Source: Cedecea davisae DSM 4568
GTDB lineage: Bacteria > Pseudomonadota > Gammaproteobacteria > Enterobacterales > Enterobacteriaceae
Direction of reading: 5' to 3'
Length of the DNA: 64,000 nt
Assembly (NCBI RefSeq): GCF_000412335.2
Contig: NZ_KE161030.1
Span: forward strand, 1,206,515 to 1,270,514
Below the pieces are notes generated by a model. That model ran no database searches, was not told the origin of the DNA, and worked only from the letters and a program-made list of their open reading frames with translations. The first letter of the stretch is position 1, and each line of letters opens with the position of its first letter. Positions 49,328 to 61,782 of the stretch are shown here, piece after piece. A program made the position numbers and the translations under genes.

Positions 49328-49822
49328 ATGGTAGATAGCAAGAAGCGCCCGGGCAAAGATCTCGACCGTATCGATCGCAACATTCTCAACGAATTGCAAA
49401 AGGATGGGCGCATTTCTAACGTTGAGCTTTCCAAGCGTGTTGGGCTTTCGCCGACGCCGTGCCTTGAGCGCGTACGTCGTCTGGAACGTCAGGGTTTTAT
49501 TCAGGGCTATACGGCGCTGTTGAACCCGCATTATCTGGATGCCTCATTACTGGTATTTGTTGAGATTACTCTGAATCGTGGCGCACCAGATGTGTTTGAG
49601 CAATTTAACGCCGCAGTGCAAAAACTTGAAGAAATTCAAGAGTGTCACCTCGTATCCGGTGATTTCGACTACCTGTTGAAAACACGCGTACCGGATATGT
49701 CGGCGTACCGTAAACTCTTAGGCGAGACCCTGCTGCGTCTGCCAGGCGTTAACGACACCCGTACTTATGTGGTCATGGAAGAGGTCAAACAGAGTAATCG
49801 TTTGGTCATTAAGACCCGTTAA
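49328..49822 (+). CDS. lrp: Leucine-responsive regulatory protein Lrp
   Basis: The 164-residue global regulator has an N-terminal helix-turn-helix ([28 protein letters not shown], about residues 28-55) and a C-terminal RAM ligand domain from residue 70 ([11 protein letters not shown]... and [27 protein letters not shown]). It is essentially the E. coli protein and controls amino acid, pilus and transport genes. ftsK follows on the same strand. Confidence 0.98.
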   Translation: MVDSKKRPGKDLDRIDRNILNELQKDGRISNVELSKRVGLSPTPCLERVRRLERQGFIQGYTALLNPHYLDASLLVFVEITLNRGAPDVFEQFNAAVQKLEEIQECHLVSGDFDYLLKTRVPDMSAYRKLLGETLLRLPGVNDTRTYVVMEEVKQSNRLVIKTR

Positions 49823-49862
49823 TACGGGCCAGGTGCAAAATTGGCGTATTTTGGTTACACTC

Positions 49863-49878
49863 CTGGGAATCCATACAG
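49863..49878 (+). promoter_or_regulatory. Weakened LexA box before ftsK (dinH-type)
   Basis: CTGGGAATCCATACAG keeps the CTG-N10-CAG frame of a LexA box and matches the right half ATACAG, but its left half reads CTGG rather than CTGT. It lies 67-82 nt upstream of the TTG start of ftsK, the place of the SOS-inducible promoter in E. coli. Confidence 0.6.
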
Positions 49879-49944
49879 CAACAGTTCCGGTTAGCGCCGG
49901 TGCTGTTGTCTCCATTGCGTTTAAGGACACCTGGAGAGCCTTTC

Positions 49945-52900
49945 TTGAGCCAGGAATATACCGAAGATAAAGAAGTAACATTGAGGAAACTCAGCAGCGG
50001 GCGCCGTTTACTGGAGGCGTTGCTGATTCTTGTTGCCTTATTTGCCATCTACTTGATGGTAGCCTTGTTGAGTTTCAACCCATCAGATCCAAGCTGGTCC
50101 CAAACCGCGTGGCACGAACCTATCCATAATTTGGGTGGCGCGCCGGGAGCGTGGTTAGCGGATACGCTGTTCTTCATTTTTGGCGTAATGGCCTACACCA
50201 TTCCGGTGATTATCATCGGTGCCTGCTGGTTTACCTGGCGTCAACGCGACAGTGAAGAGTTCATCGACTATTTTGCCGTGTCGCTGCGCCTCATCGGCGT
50301 GCTTGCTATGGTGCTGACCTCATGCGGGCTGGCGGCGATTAACGCGGACGATATCTGGTACTTTGCCTCAGGCGGCGTGCTGGGTAGCTTGCTCAGTACC
50401 GCAATGATGCCGCTGCTTAACAGCAGCGGCGGAACTATTGCGCTGCTTTGCGTTTGGGCTGCCGGGCTGACGCTGTTCACCGGCTGGTCGTGGGTAGGTA
50501 TTGCCGAGAAGCTTGGCGGTGCGGTACTCACTGTTCTGACCTTCGCCAGCAACCGCACCCGTCGGGATAACACCTGGCAGGATGAGGATGAGTACGAAGA
50601 AGAAGAGCAATACGATCAACAGCCTCACGCATCACCAGAAAAACGTGAATCACGCCGCGCGCGTATTCTTCGCGGTGCGCTGGCGCGTAAACAGCGTCTG
50701 TCGCAGAAATTTGCTAACCCTAACGGCCGTAAAACTGATGCGGCGCTGTTCTCCGGTAAGCGAATGGATGACGAAGAAGATGATGTGTTGTTCAGCGCCC
50801 GTGGTGTTGAAGCCGATCCTGGCGATGTTCTGTTCTCCGGCAATAAAGCAACATTAGAGCAGGAGCAAGAGTACGATCCGCTGTTTAGCGGGCATTCTGC
50901 GGTTGAGCCCGTTGCAGCCGCTGCTGCGATGACGGTTGCCAGCCAGGCCTGGGCCGCACCTGTTCCGCCTGTTGCCCCTATGCCGCCGGTATCGACCCCG
51001 GCTCCGGTAGCCGAATCGGAACCTGCCGCACCGGCTATTGCATGGGAGCCTGCGCCTACTCCGGTCACGCCGGAGCCTGTGATTGCCCCCGCGCCGGAAG
51101 GTTATCTCTCTCCGCGCCCGGCCAATGTCCAGCAGCAGGTGCCGCATGAGAGCACCCAGAGCTGGTCAGAGCCCGTTGAGCCTGCGGTTGTTGAGCCTCA
51201 GCCGGAACCGCCGGAAGAGGTAAAATACGTTCGTCCGCCGATGTACCACTTCGAAGAAGTGGAAGAGAAGCGCGCCCGCGAACGCGAGCAGCTGGCGGCG
51301 TGGTATCAACCGGTTAACGATCCGAAGCCCGACCCGTATAACTATGCTCCGGCTCAACCAGCCAAAGTTGCCCCGGCTGAGCCGCCGGTTTCTACTCCGG
51401 CACCAGAACCGTTTACATCTCCGGTTTCTGCTCCGTTTACGGCGCCAGAGATCCCGGCGGTGGACGTCACACAAAGCGCTTCTGGCATTCAGCAGGGCGT
51501 CAAAGCTGCCGCAACTGCCGCCGCGTTTACGCCGATATTCAGTATTGCCGGAGATGCTCCGCGTCCTCAGGTTAAAGAGGGCATCGGCCCGCAGCTGCCG
51601 CGCCCTAACCGCGTGCGGGTGCCAACTCGTCGTGAACTGGCCTCCTACGGCATCAAGCTGCCTTCGCAGCGTATGGCTGAGGAACAGGCTCGCCAGGCGG
51701 AACTTCAGCAGCCTGAAGATGAGTATGGCGATGAAAATGATGCGCTCCAGCAACACGAACTGGCCCGCCAGTTTGCCGCTCAGCAACATCAGCGCTATGG
51801 CGAAGAGTACGAAGAAGAAAGCTGGTCTGAAGAAGACCAGGCCGCGGCGGAACAAGCCGAGCTGGCACGTCAGTTCGCCGCCCAGCAACAGCAGCGTTAT
51901 TCCGAGCCGCAGCAGCAGAATGCATCTCCGTTCTCGCTCGATGATTTTGATTTCCAGTCATCGCTGAAAGAGCTGGTGGACGATACCCCGAGCGAGCCGT
52001 TGTTTATGCCGAGCGTGGAGCCCGCCCCTCAGCAACAGCCTCAGAGTTATCAAACTGCACCGCAGCAGGAGCAGTATGCTCAGGCCGCGCAGCATCAGCC
52101 AGCGGTACAGCAGCCTGCACCGCAGCAGCCAAAAGAGAGCCTGATCCATCCGTTCCTGATGCGTAACGGCGACGATCGTCCGCTGCAAAAGCCAACAACG
52201 CCGCTGCCGTCGCTGGATCTGCTGACTTCGCCTCCGACCGAGGTTGAGCCGGTAGACACCTTCGCAATGGAGCAAATGGCGCGCCTGGTTGAAGCTCGTC
52301 TGGCTGATTACCGTATCAAAGCCGACGTTGTGGATTACTCTCCAGGCCCGGTTATCACCCGTTTTGAACTCGACCTGGCTCCTGGCGTAAAAGCCGCGCG
52401 TATTTCTAACCTGTCCCGCGATCTCGCTCGTTCCCTGTCAACCGTGGCGGTGCGCGTGGTTGAGGTAATTCCGGGCAAACCTTACGTGGGCCTTGAGCTG
52501 CCGAATAAAAAGCGCCAGACCGTGTACCTGCGTGAAGTGCTCGATTGCGCGAAATTCCGTGATAACAGCTCGCCGCTTACGGTCGTGCTGGGCAAAGACA
52601 TCGGCGGTGAGCCGGTGGTTGCCGATTTGGCAAAAATGCCGCATCTGCTGGTAGCGGGTACAACCGGTTCCGGTAAATCGGTTGGCGTAAACGCTATGAT
52701 CATCAGCATGTTGTATAAGGCGACGCCGGAAGAAGTTCGCTTCATCATGATCGACCCGAAAATGCTTGAGCTGTCGGTGTATGAAGGTATCCCGCATCTG
52801 CTGACCGAAGTGGTCACGGATATGAAAGATGCCGCTAATGCGCTGCGCTGGAGCGTTAACGAGATGGAGCGCCGCTATAAGCTGATGTCCGCCCTCGGCG

Positions 52901-53679
52901 TGCGTAACCTTGCGGGTTACAACGAACGAGTGATGGAAGCCGAACGCATGGGCCGCCCAATTCCGGACCCGTTCTGGAAACCGGGCGACAGCATGGAAGT
53001 CGCGCACCCGATGCTCGAGAAACTTCCTTATATCGTGGTGCTGGTGGATGAATTTGCCGACCTGATGATGACGGTAGGTAAAAAAGTTGAAGAGCTGATT
53101 GCCCGCCTGGCGCAGAAAGCGCGTGCGGCCGGTATTCACCTGGTGCTGGCAACCCAGCGTCCGTCGGTGGACGTTATTACCGGCCTGATAAAAGCCAACA
53201 TCCCGACGCGCATCGCGTTTACGGTATCGAGTAAAATTGACTCGCGTACCATCCTTGACCAGGGCGGCGCTGAGTCGCTGCTTGGTATGGGGGATATGCT
53301 TTATTCTGCGCCAAACTCCACTACGCCTGTGCGCGTGCACGGTGCCTTTGTCCGGGATGAAGAAGTTCATGCTGTGGTTCAGGACTGGAAAGCGCGCGGT
53401 CGTCCGCAGTACATCACCGGCATTACGGACGATGAAGGCAGCGGCGACGGCAGCGGCGGTGGCTTAGACGGCGACGAAGAGCTGGATCCGCTGTTCGACC
53501 AGGCTGTGGCATTTGTGGTTGAGAAGCGTAAAGCTTCCATCTCCGGCGTTCAGCGTCAGTTCCGCATCGGCTATAACCGTGCTGCAAGAATTGTCGAGCA
53601 GATGGAGAACCAGGGCATCGTTAGTCCGCAGGGGCATAACGGTAACCGCGAGGTTCTTGCGCCGCCTCAGTTTGAGTAA
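49945..53679 (+). CDS. ftsK: DNA translocase FtsK
   Basis: The 1244-residue divisome protein has four N-terminal membrane helices (to about residue 200), a long Pro/Gln/Glu-rich linker (about 210-770), a RecA-like motor with Walker [16 protein letters not shown] near residue 908 and Walker [15 protein letters not shown], and a C-terminal gamma winged helix ([25 protein letters not shown]) that reads KOPS and activates XerCD. TTG 49945 with CTGGAGAG upstream gives the expected [13 protein letters not shown] start. The linker is shorter than the 1329-residue E. coli protein and holds LFSG and ELARQFA repeats. Confidence 0.96.
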   Translation: MSQEYTEDKEVTLRKLSSGRRLLEALLILVALFAIYLMVALLSFNPSDPSWSQTAWHEPIHNLGGAPGAWLADTLFFIFGVMAYTIPVIIIGACWFTWRQRDSEEFIDYFAVSLRLIGVLAMVLTSCGLAAINADDIWYFASGGVLGSLLSTAMMPLLNSSGGTIALLCVWAAGLTLFTGWSWVGIAEKLGGAVLTVLTFASNRTRRDNTWQDEDEYEEEEQYDQQPHASPEKRESRRARILRGALARKQRLSQKFANPNGRKTDAALFSGKRMDDEEDDVLFSARGVEADPGDVLFSGNKATLEQEQEYDPLFSGHSAVEPVAAAAAMTVASQAWAAPVPPVAPMPPVSTPAPVAESEPAAPAIAWEPAPTPVTPEPVIAPAPEGYLSPRPANVQQQVPHESTQSWSEPVEPAVVEPQPEPPEEVKYVRPPMYHFEEVEEKRAREREQLAAWYQPVNDPKPDPYNYAPAQPAKVAPAEPPVSTPAPEPFTSPVSAPFTAPEIPAVDVTQSASGIQQGVKAAATAAAFTPIFSIAGDAPRPQVKEGIGPQLPRPNRVRVPTRRELASYGIKLPSQRMAEEQARQAELQQPEDEYGDENDALQQHELARQFAAQQHQRYGEEYEEESWSEEDQAAAEQAELARQFAAQQQQRYSEPQQQNASPFSLDDFDFQSSLKELVDDTPSEPLFMPSVEPAPQQQPQSYQTAPQQEQYAQAAQHQPAVQQPAPQQPKESLIHPFLMRNGDDRPLQKPTTPLPSLDLLTSPPTEVEPVDTFAMEQMARLVEARLADYRIKADVVDYSPGPVITRFELDLAPGVKAARISNLSRDLARSLSTVAVRVVEVIPGKPYVGLELPNKKRQTVYLREVLDCAKFRDNSSPLTVVLGKDIGGEPVVADLAKMPHLLVAGTTGSGKSVGVNAMIISMLYKATPEEVRFIMIDPKMLELSVYEGIPHLLTEVVTDMKDAANALRWSVNEMERRYKLMSALGVRNLAGYNERVMEAERMGRPIPDPFWKPGDSMEVAHPMLEKLPYIVVLVDEFADLMMTVGKKVEELIARLAQKARAAGIHLVLATQRPSVDVITGLIKANIPTRIAFTVSSKIDSRTILDQGGAESLLGMGDMLYSAPNSTTPVRVHGAFVRDEEVHAVVQDWKARGRPQYITGITDDEGSGDGSGGGLDGDEELDPLFDQAVAFVVEKRKASISGVQRQFRIGYNRAARIVEQMENQGIVSPQGHNGNREVLAPPQFE

Positions 53680-53710
53680 TCCGGGCGAGCGCGAATCCAC
53701 CGAGTGATAA

Positions 53711-53735
53711 AGAGCCGCACACGCGGCTCTTTTTG
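53711..53735 (+). terminator. Terminator after ftsK
   Basis: AGAGCCGC and GCGGCTCT form an 8-bp stem with loop ACAC followed by TTTTTG. It separates ftsK from lolA. Confidence 0.85.
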
Positions 53736-53855
53736 CAAAGATGGGTAAATTACCGGAAAATCAGCTTATTCTTCTGTTGCGGTAGCCAAAGACTTCACTA
53801 CAGTGAGCAGCAGAAGCGCCATCGTCAGGTGGTCAATGAATCCAGAGGGAACATA

Positions 53856-54467
53856 ATGAAAAAAATCGTAATTGCCTGTGCGCTGTTAACCGCGATGACT
53901 ACAACCGGAGCCTGGGCTGATGCCGCCGGGGATTTGCAGGGCCGCCTCGGTAAAGTGGGCAGCTTCCACGCCAGCTTCACGCAGAAAGTGACCGACGGCA
54001 GCGGCGCTGCGGTGCAGGAAGGCCAGGGCGATTTATGGGTTAAACGCCCGAACCTGTTCAACTGGCATATGACCCAGCCGGATGAAAGTATTCTGGTTTC
54101 CGACGGCAAAACCCTGTGGTTCTATAATCCGTTCGTTGAGCAAGTTACGGCAACCTGGCTGAAAGATGCGACCAGCAACACGCCGTTTATGCTGATTGCG
54201 CGCAACCAGTCCAGCGACTGGAAGCAATACAATATCAAGCAGAGCGGGGATGATTTTGTGCTGACCCCGAAAAGCAGTTCCGGCAACCTGAAGCAGTTCA
54301 CCATCAACGTTGGCAGCGATGGCACCATCCATCAGTTCAGCGCGGTTGAGCAGGATGACCAGCGCAGCAGCTATACGCTGAAAGCGCAGCAGAACGGCTC
54401 AGTGGATGCCGGTAAGTTTACTTTCACCCCGCCTAAAGGCGTAACGGTGGACGACCAACGTAAGTAG
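53856..54467 (+). CDS. lolA: Outer-membrane lipoprotein carrier protein LolA
   Basis: The 203-residue periplasmic chaperone has a signal peptide ([21 protein letters not shown]) and the LolA fold, with [33 protein letters not shown] and [18 protein letters not shown]. It carries lipoproteins from LolCDE to LolB. ATG 53856 follows AGAGGGAACATA; a longer frame upstream lacks these features. rarA begins 8 nt after its stop. Confidence 0.96.
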   Translation: MKKIVIACALLTAMTTTGAWADAAGDLQGRLGKVGSFHASFTQKVTDGSGAAVQEGQGDLWVKRPNLFNWHMTQPDESILVSDGKTLWFYNPFVEQVTATWLKDATSNTPFMLIARNQSSDWKQYNIKQSGDDFVLTPKSSSGNLKQFTINVGSDGTIHQFSAVEQDDQRSSYTLKAQQNGSVDAGKFTFTPPKGVTVDDQRK

Positions 54468-54475
54468 AGGCCTGA

Positions 54476-55819
54476 GTGAGCAATCTGTCGCTCGATTTTT
54501 CTGATAATACCTTCCAGCCTCTGGCCGCCCGTATGCGGCCAGAAAATCTGGAGCAGTATATTGGCCAGCAGCACCTGCTGGCCGCCGGTAAACCGCTGCC
54601 CCGGGCCATTGAAGCAGGCCACCTGCATTCGATGATCCTCTGGGGGCCGCCCGGCACCGGCAAAACCACCCTTGCCGAAGTGATTGCTCGCTATGCAAAT
54701 GCCGACGTCGAACGTATTTCGGCGGTCACCTCCGGCGTGAAAGAGATCCGCGAAGCCATCGAGCGCGCCCGTCAGAACCGCAATGCCGGTCGCCGCACCA
54801 TCCTGTTTGTCGATGAAGTCCATCGCTTCAACAAAAGCCAGCAGGACGCGTTCCTGCCGCATATCGAAGACGGCACTATTACGTTTATCGGGGCGACGAC
54901 TGAAAACCCGTCGTTTGAGCTTAATTCGGCTCTGCTGTCCCGCGCCCGAGTTTATTTACTCAAGTCGCTGACCGTCGAAGACATTGAGCAAGTGCTCACT
55001 CAGGCGATGAGCGACAAAGAACGTGGCTACGGCGGGCAAAATATCGTGCTGCCTGACGAAACCCGAAAAGCCATTGCCGAACTGGTTAACGGCGACGCGC
55101 GTCGGGCGCTTAACACCCTGGAAATGATGGCCGATATGGCCGAAATTGATGGCGGCGGCCAGCGGGTGTTACAGCCTGAACTGCTGACGGAAATCGCCGG
55201 GGAACGTAGCGCTCGTTTTGACAATAAAGGCGACCGTTTTTACGACCTGATCTCCGCCGTACATAAATCCATTCGTGGCTCTTCGCCGGATGCGGCGCTT
55301 TACTGGTACGCCCGCATTATTACCGCCGGGGGCGATCCGCTCTACGTTGCGCGTCGGCTGCTGGCGATAGCTTCGGAAGACGTTGGGAATGCCGACCCAC
55401 GCGGCATGCAGGTTGCCATCGCCGCCTGGGATTGCTTTACCCGTGTAGGCCCGGCGGAAGGCGAGAGAGCCATTGCTCAGGCGATTGTTTATCTGGCCTG
55501 CGCGCCGAAAAGTAATGCCGTTTACACCGCGTTCAAGGCGGCGATGAGCGATGCCCGCGAACGCCCGGACTTCGACGTGCCGGTTCATTTGCGTAATGCG
55601 CCAACCAGGCTGATGAAGGAAATGGGTTACGGCCAGGAGTATCGTTACGCACACGACGAACCCAACGCCTACGCCGCCGGGGAAGAGTATTTCCCGCCTG
55701 AAATGGCACAAACTCGCTATTATCGGCCGACCAACAGAGGTCTTGAAGGCAAGATTGGCGAAAAGCTAGCCTGGCTTACCGAGCAGGATCAGAAAAGCCC
55801 CACAAAACGCTACCGCTAA
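54476..55819 (+). CDS. rarA: Replication-associated recombination protein RarA
   Basis: The 447-residue AAA+ protein related to clamp loaders has [16 protein letters not shown], Walker [14 protein letters not shown] near residue 62, Walker [21 protein letters not shown], sensor-like [20 protein letters not shown] and a C-terminal tetramerisation domain. It acts at stalled forks and binds SSB. GTG 54476 gives the family start ([16 protein letters not shown]) and the gene is coupled with lolA. Confidence 0.95.
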   Translation: MSNLSLDFSDNTFQPLAARMRPENLEQYIGQQHLLAAGKPLPRAIEAGHLHSMILWGPPGTGKTTLAEVIARYANADVERISAVTSGVKEIREAIERARQNRNAGRRTILFVDEVHRFNKSQQDAFLPHIEDGTITFIGATTENPSFELNSALLSRARVYLLKSLTVEDIEQVLTQAMSDKERGYGGQNIVLPDETRKAIAELVNGDARRALNTLEMMADMAEIDGGGQRVLQPELLTEIAGERSARFDNKGDRFYDLISAVHKSIRGSSPDAALYWYARIITAGGDPLYVARRLLAIASEDVGNADPRGMQVAIAAWDCFTRVGPAEGERAIAQAIVYLACAPKSNAVYTAFKAAMSDARERPDFDVPVHLRNAPTRLMKEMGYGQEYRYAHDEPNAYAAGEEYFPPEMAQTRYYRPTNRGLEGKIGEKLAWLTEQDQKSPTKRYR

Positions 55820-55886
55820 TGCAGGCGTTGCGGTAAGGTTAGCAAGACTACATAGCGGCCGCAGGCTGTGGCCGCACTCCCTATAA

Positions 55887-57206
<1,320 letters not shown>

Positions 57207-57225
57207 TCGCCGTTTTCCCTGCTTT

Positions 57226-57250
57226 AAAAGCGCCTGCGGGCGCTTTTTTT
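57226..57250 (+). terminator. Terminator after serS
   Basis: AAAAGCGCC and GGGCGCTTTT form a stem with loop TGC, followed by a run of T residues (57244-57250). Confidence 0.9.
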
Positions 57251-57554
57251 ATTGCTGAATAATCCCCACGCTCCGCGCCATTCCTGCCTTTCTTGATACC
57301 AGACAATAACCCCTACTCCCAAAGAAGTAATATGGCTCCCCGAAAGCGGGTGATGGTAGTTCAATTAAAACTTTAACCTAATCATCATTTGGCGGCCGTG
57401 CTTTACAAGGCGTAACGCGGCCAGGCCAATCCACAACATAACACTCTAATCGGACATCCCTTTCACGTTTTGGCTGCGCAACGGAATGCGGGCATTCAGC
57501 CCCGCGTGACCGCTGCTGGCTTATTCCAACTGTGAGCAAAACAAGTAGGTCCCT
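57251..57554 (+). promoter_or_regulatory. dmsA upstream region with FNR site
   Basis: The 304 nt have no gene. TTGATACCAGACAA at 57293-57306 matches eight of ten FNR consensus bases, like the known dmsA FNR site in E. coli. TACTCCC at 57314 resembles a NarL heptamer. The dmsA leader is then about 240 nt long. Confidence 0.7.
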
Positions 57555-59996
57555 ATGACTGATAAAACCCCTAACGCGATCCTCGCGGCAGAGGTCAGCC
57601 GTCGTAAGCTGGTCAAAACCACGGCAATCGGTGGTTTAGCTGCTGCAAGTAGCGCCTTTTCGCTTCCCTTTTCCCGGCTTGCATTTGCGGCTCAGCCCGC
57701 AAATTCCGCTGGCGCTGAGAAAGTTGTCTGGAGCGCCTGTACGGTCAACTGCGGCAGCCGCTGCCCGCTGCGTATGCACGTTGTGGATGGCGAAATCAAA
57801 TATGTGGAAACCGATAACACCGGCAATGACGACTATGAAGGGCTGCATCAGGTCCGTGCCTGCCTGCGTGGCCGCTCGATGCGCCGCCGCGTCTACAATG
57901 CCGACCGCCTGAAGTATCCAATGAAGCGCGTGGGCGCGCGCGGTGAAGGGAAATTCGAGCGTATAAGCTGGGATGAAGCATTCGACACGATTGCCGACAG
58001 CATGAAGGGCATCATTAAAGAGTACGGCAACGAAGCCATATACCTGAACTACGGCACGGGTACGCTGGGCGGCACGATGACGCGCTCGTGGCCACCCGGT
58101 TCAACGCTGATTGCCCGCATGATGAACTGCTGCGGCGGCTACCTGAACCACTATGGTGATTATTCTACGGCACAGATAGCCGCCGGGCTGAATTACACCT
58201 ATGGCGGCTGGGCGGACGGCAACAGCCCGTCCGATATTGAAAACAGCAAGCTGGTGGTGCTGTTCGGCAATAACCCGGGCGAAACGCGTATGAGCGGCGG
58301 CGGCGTCACTTACTACCTTGAAGAGGCTCGCCAGAAATCCAACGCGCGCATGATTATTATCGATCCGCGCTATACCGATACCGGCGCGGGGCGCGAAGAT
58401 GAGTGGATCCCGATCCGTCCGGGCACTGACGCGGCGCTGATCTCTGCCCTGGCGTGGGTCATGATCGATGAGAACCTGGTTGACCAGGCGTTTCTCGACA
58501 AATACTGCGTAGGCTACGACGAAAAAACGCTGCCCGCCGGTGCACCGCGCAATGGCCACTATAAAGCCTATATTTTGGGGCAGGGTGCGGACGGCATCGC
58601 CAAAACGCCGCAGTGGGCCTCGCAGATTACCGGCATCCCTGTCGATCGCATTGTGAAGCTGGCCAGGGAAATCGGCAGCGCGAAACCCGCTTTTATTAGC
58701 CAGGGCTGGGGGCCTCAGCGCCATTCCAATGGGGAGCTGGTTTCCCGCGCCATCGCTATGCTTTCTATTCTCACCGGTAACGTTGGTATTCACGGCGGCA
58801 ACAGCGGGGCGCGTGAAGGCTCCTACAGTCTGCCATTTGTCAGAATGCCAACGCTGGAAAACCCGGTACAAACCAGCATCTCGATGTTTATGTGGACCGA
58901 CGCAATCGAGCGCGGCGCGGAGATGACGGCGACCCGGGACGGCGTGCGCGGCAAAGACAAGCTGGACGTGCCGATCAAAATGATCTGGAACTATGCCGGC
59001 AATTGCCTGATTAACCAGCACTCCCAGATCAACCGTACCCACGACATTCTGCAGGACGACAAGAAGTGCGAAATGATTGTGGTCATCGACAACCACATGA
59101 CCTCTTCGGCGAAGTATGCGGATATTCTGCTGCCGGACTGTACCGCCTCCGAGCAGATGGATTTTTGCCTCGACGCCTCCTGCGGCAACATGGCGTACGT
59201 TATTTTTGCCGAACAGGCGATCAAACCACGCTTTGAATGCAAAACCATCTATGAAATGACCAGCGAGCTGGCGAAGCGCATGGGAGTTGAGCAGCAATTT
59301 ACCGAGGGCCGCACCCAGGAAGGCTGGATGCGCCATCTGTATGCTCAATCGCGTCAGGCTATTCCCGAGCTGCCTGAGTTTGATGAATTCCGCCAGCAGG
59401 GCATGTTCAAAAAACGCGATCCGGAAGGACACCATGTCGCCTATAAGGCGTTCCGTGAAGATCCGCACGCCAATCCGTTAAGCACGCCTTCGGGTAAAAT
59501 TGAGATCTATTCGGCCGAACTGGCGCAAATTGCCGCCACCTGGGAACTGCCGGAAGGTGACGTTATCGATCCGCTGCCCGTTTACAGCCCCGGCTTTGAA
59601 AACGTTGGCGATCCTCTGGTCGAAAAATGGCCGCTGCAAATGACCGGCTTCCACTACAAGGCCCGCGCACACTCCACTTATGGCAACGTTGACGTGCTTA
59701 AAGCCGCCTGCCGCCAGGAGATGTGGATTAACCCGCTGGATGCAAAACAGCGCGGCATCGCCAACGGCGACATGGTGCGTATCTTTAACGGCCGCGGCGA
59801 AGTGCGTATTAATGCCAAAGTAACCCCGCGCATCATTCCGGGCGTGGTCGCCCTTGGAGAAGGGGCCTGGTATAGCCCGGACGCAAACGGCGTGGACAGG
59901 GCAGGCAGCATCAACGTGCTGACCACTCAGCGCCCGTCACCGCTGGCAAAAGGCAACCCATCCCACAGTAACCTGGTTCAGGTTGAGAAGGCGTAA
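57555..59996 (+). CDS. dmsA: Anaerobic dimethyl sulfoxide reductase subunit A DmsA
   Basis: The 813-residue catalytic subunit carries a bis-MGD molybdenum cofactor and a [4Fe-4S] cluster. A twin-arginine signal is at the N-terminus (SRRKLVKTTAIGG near residue 15; leader ending AFAAQ near 47). CTVNCGSRCPLRMH and the later CLRGRS supply cluster ligands; NCCGGYLNHYGDYST contains the candidate serine ligand of Mo. The C-terminal MGD-binding domain ends near GNPSHSNLVQVEKA. DmsA reduces DMSO and amine N-oxides during anaerobic respiration. dmsB follows after 10 nt. Confidence 0.97.
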   Translation: MTDKTPNAILAAEVSRRKLVKTTAIGGLAAASSAFSLPFSRLAFAAQPANSAGAEKVVWSACTVNCGSRCPLRMHVVDGEIKYVETDNTGNDDYEGLHQVRACLRGRSMRRRVYNADRLKYPMKRVGARGEGKFERISWDEAFDTIADSMKGIIKEYGNEAIYLNYGTGTLGGTMTRSWPPGSTLIARMMNCCGGYLNHYGDYSTAQIAAGLNYTYGGWADGNSPSDIENSKLVVLFGNNPGETRMSGGGVTYYLEEARQKSNARMIIIDPRYTDTGAGREDEWIPIRPGTDAALISALAWVMIDENLVDQAFLDKYCVGYDEKTLPAGAPRNGHYKAYILGQGADGIAKTPQWASQITGIPVDRIVKLAREIGSAKPAFISQGWGPQRHSNGELVSRAIAMLSILTGNVGIHGGNSGAREGSYSLPFVRMPTLENPVQTSISMFMWTDAIERGAEMTATRDGVRGKDKLDVPIKMIWNYAGNCLINQHSQINRTHDILQDDKKCEMIVVIDNHMTSSAKYADILLPDCTASEQMDFCLDASCGNMAYVIFAEQAIKPRFECKTIYEMTSELAKRMGVEQQFTEGRTQEGWMRHLYAQSRQAIPELPEFDEFRQQGMFKKRDPEGHHVAYKAFREDPHANPLSTPSGKIEIYSAELAQIAATWELPEGDVIDPLPVYSPGFENVGDPLVEKWPLQMTGFHYKARAHSTYGNVDVLKAACRQEMWINPLDAKQRGIANGDMVRIFNGRGEVRINAKVTPRIIPGVVALGEGAWYSPDANGVDRAGSINVLTTQRPSPLAKGNPSHSNLVQVEKA

Positions 59997-60006
59997 GGAG
60001 CAGTAA

Positions 60007-60624
60007 ATGACAACCCAATACGGATTTTATATCGACTCCAGCCGCTGCACCGGGTGCAAAACCTGTGAGCTGGCCTGTAAGGATTACAAGAACTTAACGC
60101 CGGAAGTCAGCTTCCGCCGTATTTATGAATACGCGGGCGGTAACTGGCAGGAAGATAACGGCGTCTACCATCAGGATGTTTTTGCTTACTACCTCTCCAT
60201 CTCGTGTAACCACTGCGAGGATCCGGCCTGCACTAAAGTTTGCCCGAGCGGTGCGATGCACAAGCGTGAAGACGGTTTTGTGGTGGTCAACGAAGAGGTG
60301 TGCATTGGCTGCCGCTACTGCCATATGGCCTGCCCATACGGGGCACCGCAGTACAACGAAGAGAAAGGTCACATGACCAAGTGTGACGGCTGCTACGAGC
60401 GGGTTGCGGAGGGTAAAAAACCGGTCTGCGTTGAATCCTGCCCGCTGCGTGCGCTGGACCTGGCTCCGATTGACGAACTGCGTAAGAAATACGGCACTCA
60501 GGCGGCCATTGCGCCGCTGCCTGCTTCGCACTTCACGAAGCCGAATATCGTTATCAAACCTAACGCCAACAGCCGCCCTAGTGGGGATACCAGCGGTTAT
60601 CTGGCCAACCCGAAGGAGGTGTGA
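60007..60624 (+). CDS. dmsB: Anaerobic DMSO reductase iron-sulfur subunit DmsB
   Basis: The 205-residue ferredoxin-type electron transfer subunit binds four [4Fe-4S] clusters through motifs CTGCKTCELACKDY, CNHCEDPACTKVCPSGAM, CIGCRYCHMACPYGAPQ and CDGCYERV...CVESCPLRAL. It passes electrons from DmsC to DmsA. Length equals that of E. coli. dmsC starts one base after its stop codon. Confidence 0.97.
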   Translation: MTTQYGFYIDSSRCTGCKTCELACKDYKNLTPEVSFRRIYEYAGGNWQEDNGVYHQDVFAYYLSISCNHCEDPACTKVCPSGAMHKREDGFVVVNEEVCIGCRYCHMACPYGAPQYNEEKGHMTKCDGCYERVAEGKKPVCVESCPLRALDLAPIDELRKKYGTQAAIAPLPASHFTKPNIVIKPNANSRPSGDTSGYLANPKEV

Positions 60625-60625
60625 G

Positions 60626-61486
60626 ATGGGAAACGGATGGCATGAATGGCCGCTAATGATCTTTACCGTGCTGGGGCAGTGCGTCGCGGGTGGTTTTATC
60701 GTTATGGCACTGGCTCTGCTGTACGGCGTGGACGACAAAGCAACCCGTAAACGTGCGGAACTGGCGATGGTGGTGCTTTGGGTGCTGATGGGCATCGGCT
60801 TTGTGGCTTCGGTGCTGCACCTTGGCTCGCCGCTGCGTGCTTTTAATTCGCTTAACCGCATAGGCAGTTCTTCGCTCAGTAATGAGATTGCGAGCGGCTC
60901 GGTGTTCTTTGCCGTGGGCGGTTTTTGGTGGCTGCTAACGGTGCTGGGGAAGATGCCGCAGGCGCTGGGAAAAGCCTGGGCGCTGGTCACGATGATTCTC
61001 GGCGTAGTTTTTGTCTGGATGATGAGCCGCGTCTACCTGATTGACACGGTACCAACCTGGTTCAGCATCTGGACGCCGCTGAGCTTCTTCCTGACGATGT
61101 TTATTGGCGGCCCGCTGCTCGGCTACCTGCTGCTGCGTGCGGCGGGTGTTAACGGCTGGGCGATGCGAGTCCTGCCGGTAGTCACGCTAATTGCGCTGCT
61201 GGTGAGCATGGTTGTGGTGCTGATGCAGGGGATGGAGCTGGCAACGCTGCACAGCTCTATTCAGCAGGCTTCGGCGCTGGTGCCGCAGTATGGGTCGTTG
61301 ATGGCCTGGCGCATGGGGCTGCTGGTTGTCGCTCTGGTCTGCTGGGTTGCCCCGCAGTTAAAGGGGCGTCAGCCGGGCGTGGCGCTATTAACGCTGGCGA
61401 TGCTGTTATTGCTGGCCGGTGAGCTTATCGGTCGCGGCGTATTCTACGGGCTGCATATGACCGTTGGTATGGCTATCGCGAGTTAA
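60626..61486 (+). CDS. dmsC: Anaerobic DMSO reductase membrane anchor DmsC
   Basis: The 286-residue inner-membrane subunit has eight predicted helices, anchors DmsAB and oxidises menaquinol. It begins MGNGWHEWPLMIFTVLGQCV; the conserved HLGSPLRAFNSLNRIGSSSLSNEI segment contains the histidine associated with quinol oxidation. The ATG at 60626 follows CGAAGGAGGTG, inside the end of dmsB. Confidence 0.96.
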   Translation: MGNGWHEWPLMIFTVLGQCVAGGFIVMALALLYGVDDKATRKRAELAMVVLWVLMGIGFVASVLHLGSPLRAFNSLNRIGSSSLSNEIASGSVFFAVGGFWWLLTVLGKMPQALGKAWALVTMILGVVFVWMMSRVYLIDTVPTWFSIWTPLSFFLTMFIGGPLLGYLLLRAAGVNGWAMRVLPVVTLIALLVSMVVVLMQGMELATLHSSIQQASALVPQYGSLMAWRMGLLVVALVCWVAPQLKGRQPGVALLTLAMLLLLAGELIGRGVFYGLHMTVGMAIAS

Positions 61487-61503
61487 CATTTCATCCGGTT
61501 ATA

Positions 61504-61530
61504 AACGCGCCTCAGGGCGCGTTTTTTATC
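61504..61530 (+). terminator. Terminator after dmsC
   Basis: AACGCGCC and GGGCGCGTT form a stem with loop TCA, then TTTTTATC. The following 250 nt to ycaD hold no supported gene. Confidence 0.87.
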
Positions 61531-61782
61531 CCTTTCGCATAAGAAAATTTCACCTGAAGATCCATGAAATTTTTCTTTGTTCGCAGGAGGTGAATTTTCG
61601 CTATATCGCATCAAAAACAGAGAGATACATTTTACGTGACCTCTGTCACTTAATAGCAGGATAAGTTTTTCAAATCGTCGGGCCCAAAAACCGCTGTACC
61701 CCCCATTATTGCTGGATTGACAATCAATTTGCCGGTGGCATGATGCGCACAAATTTCCTTATTCCCTCACGGTTTTACACCC

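Noticed and set aside
58101-59468. 455-codon open frame on - strand opposite dmsA
   Set aside because: Antisense to an intact conserved gene, with no ribosome site and a composition typical of reverse-frame artefacts.
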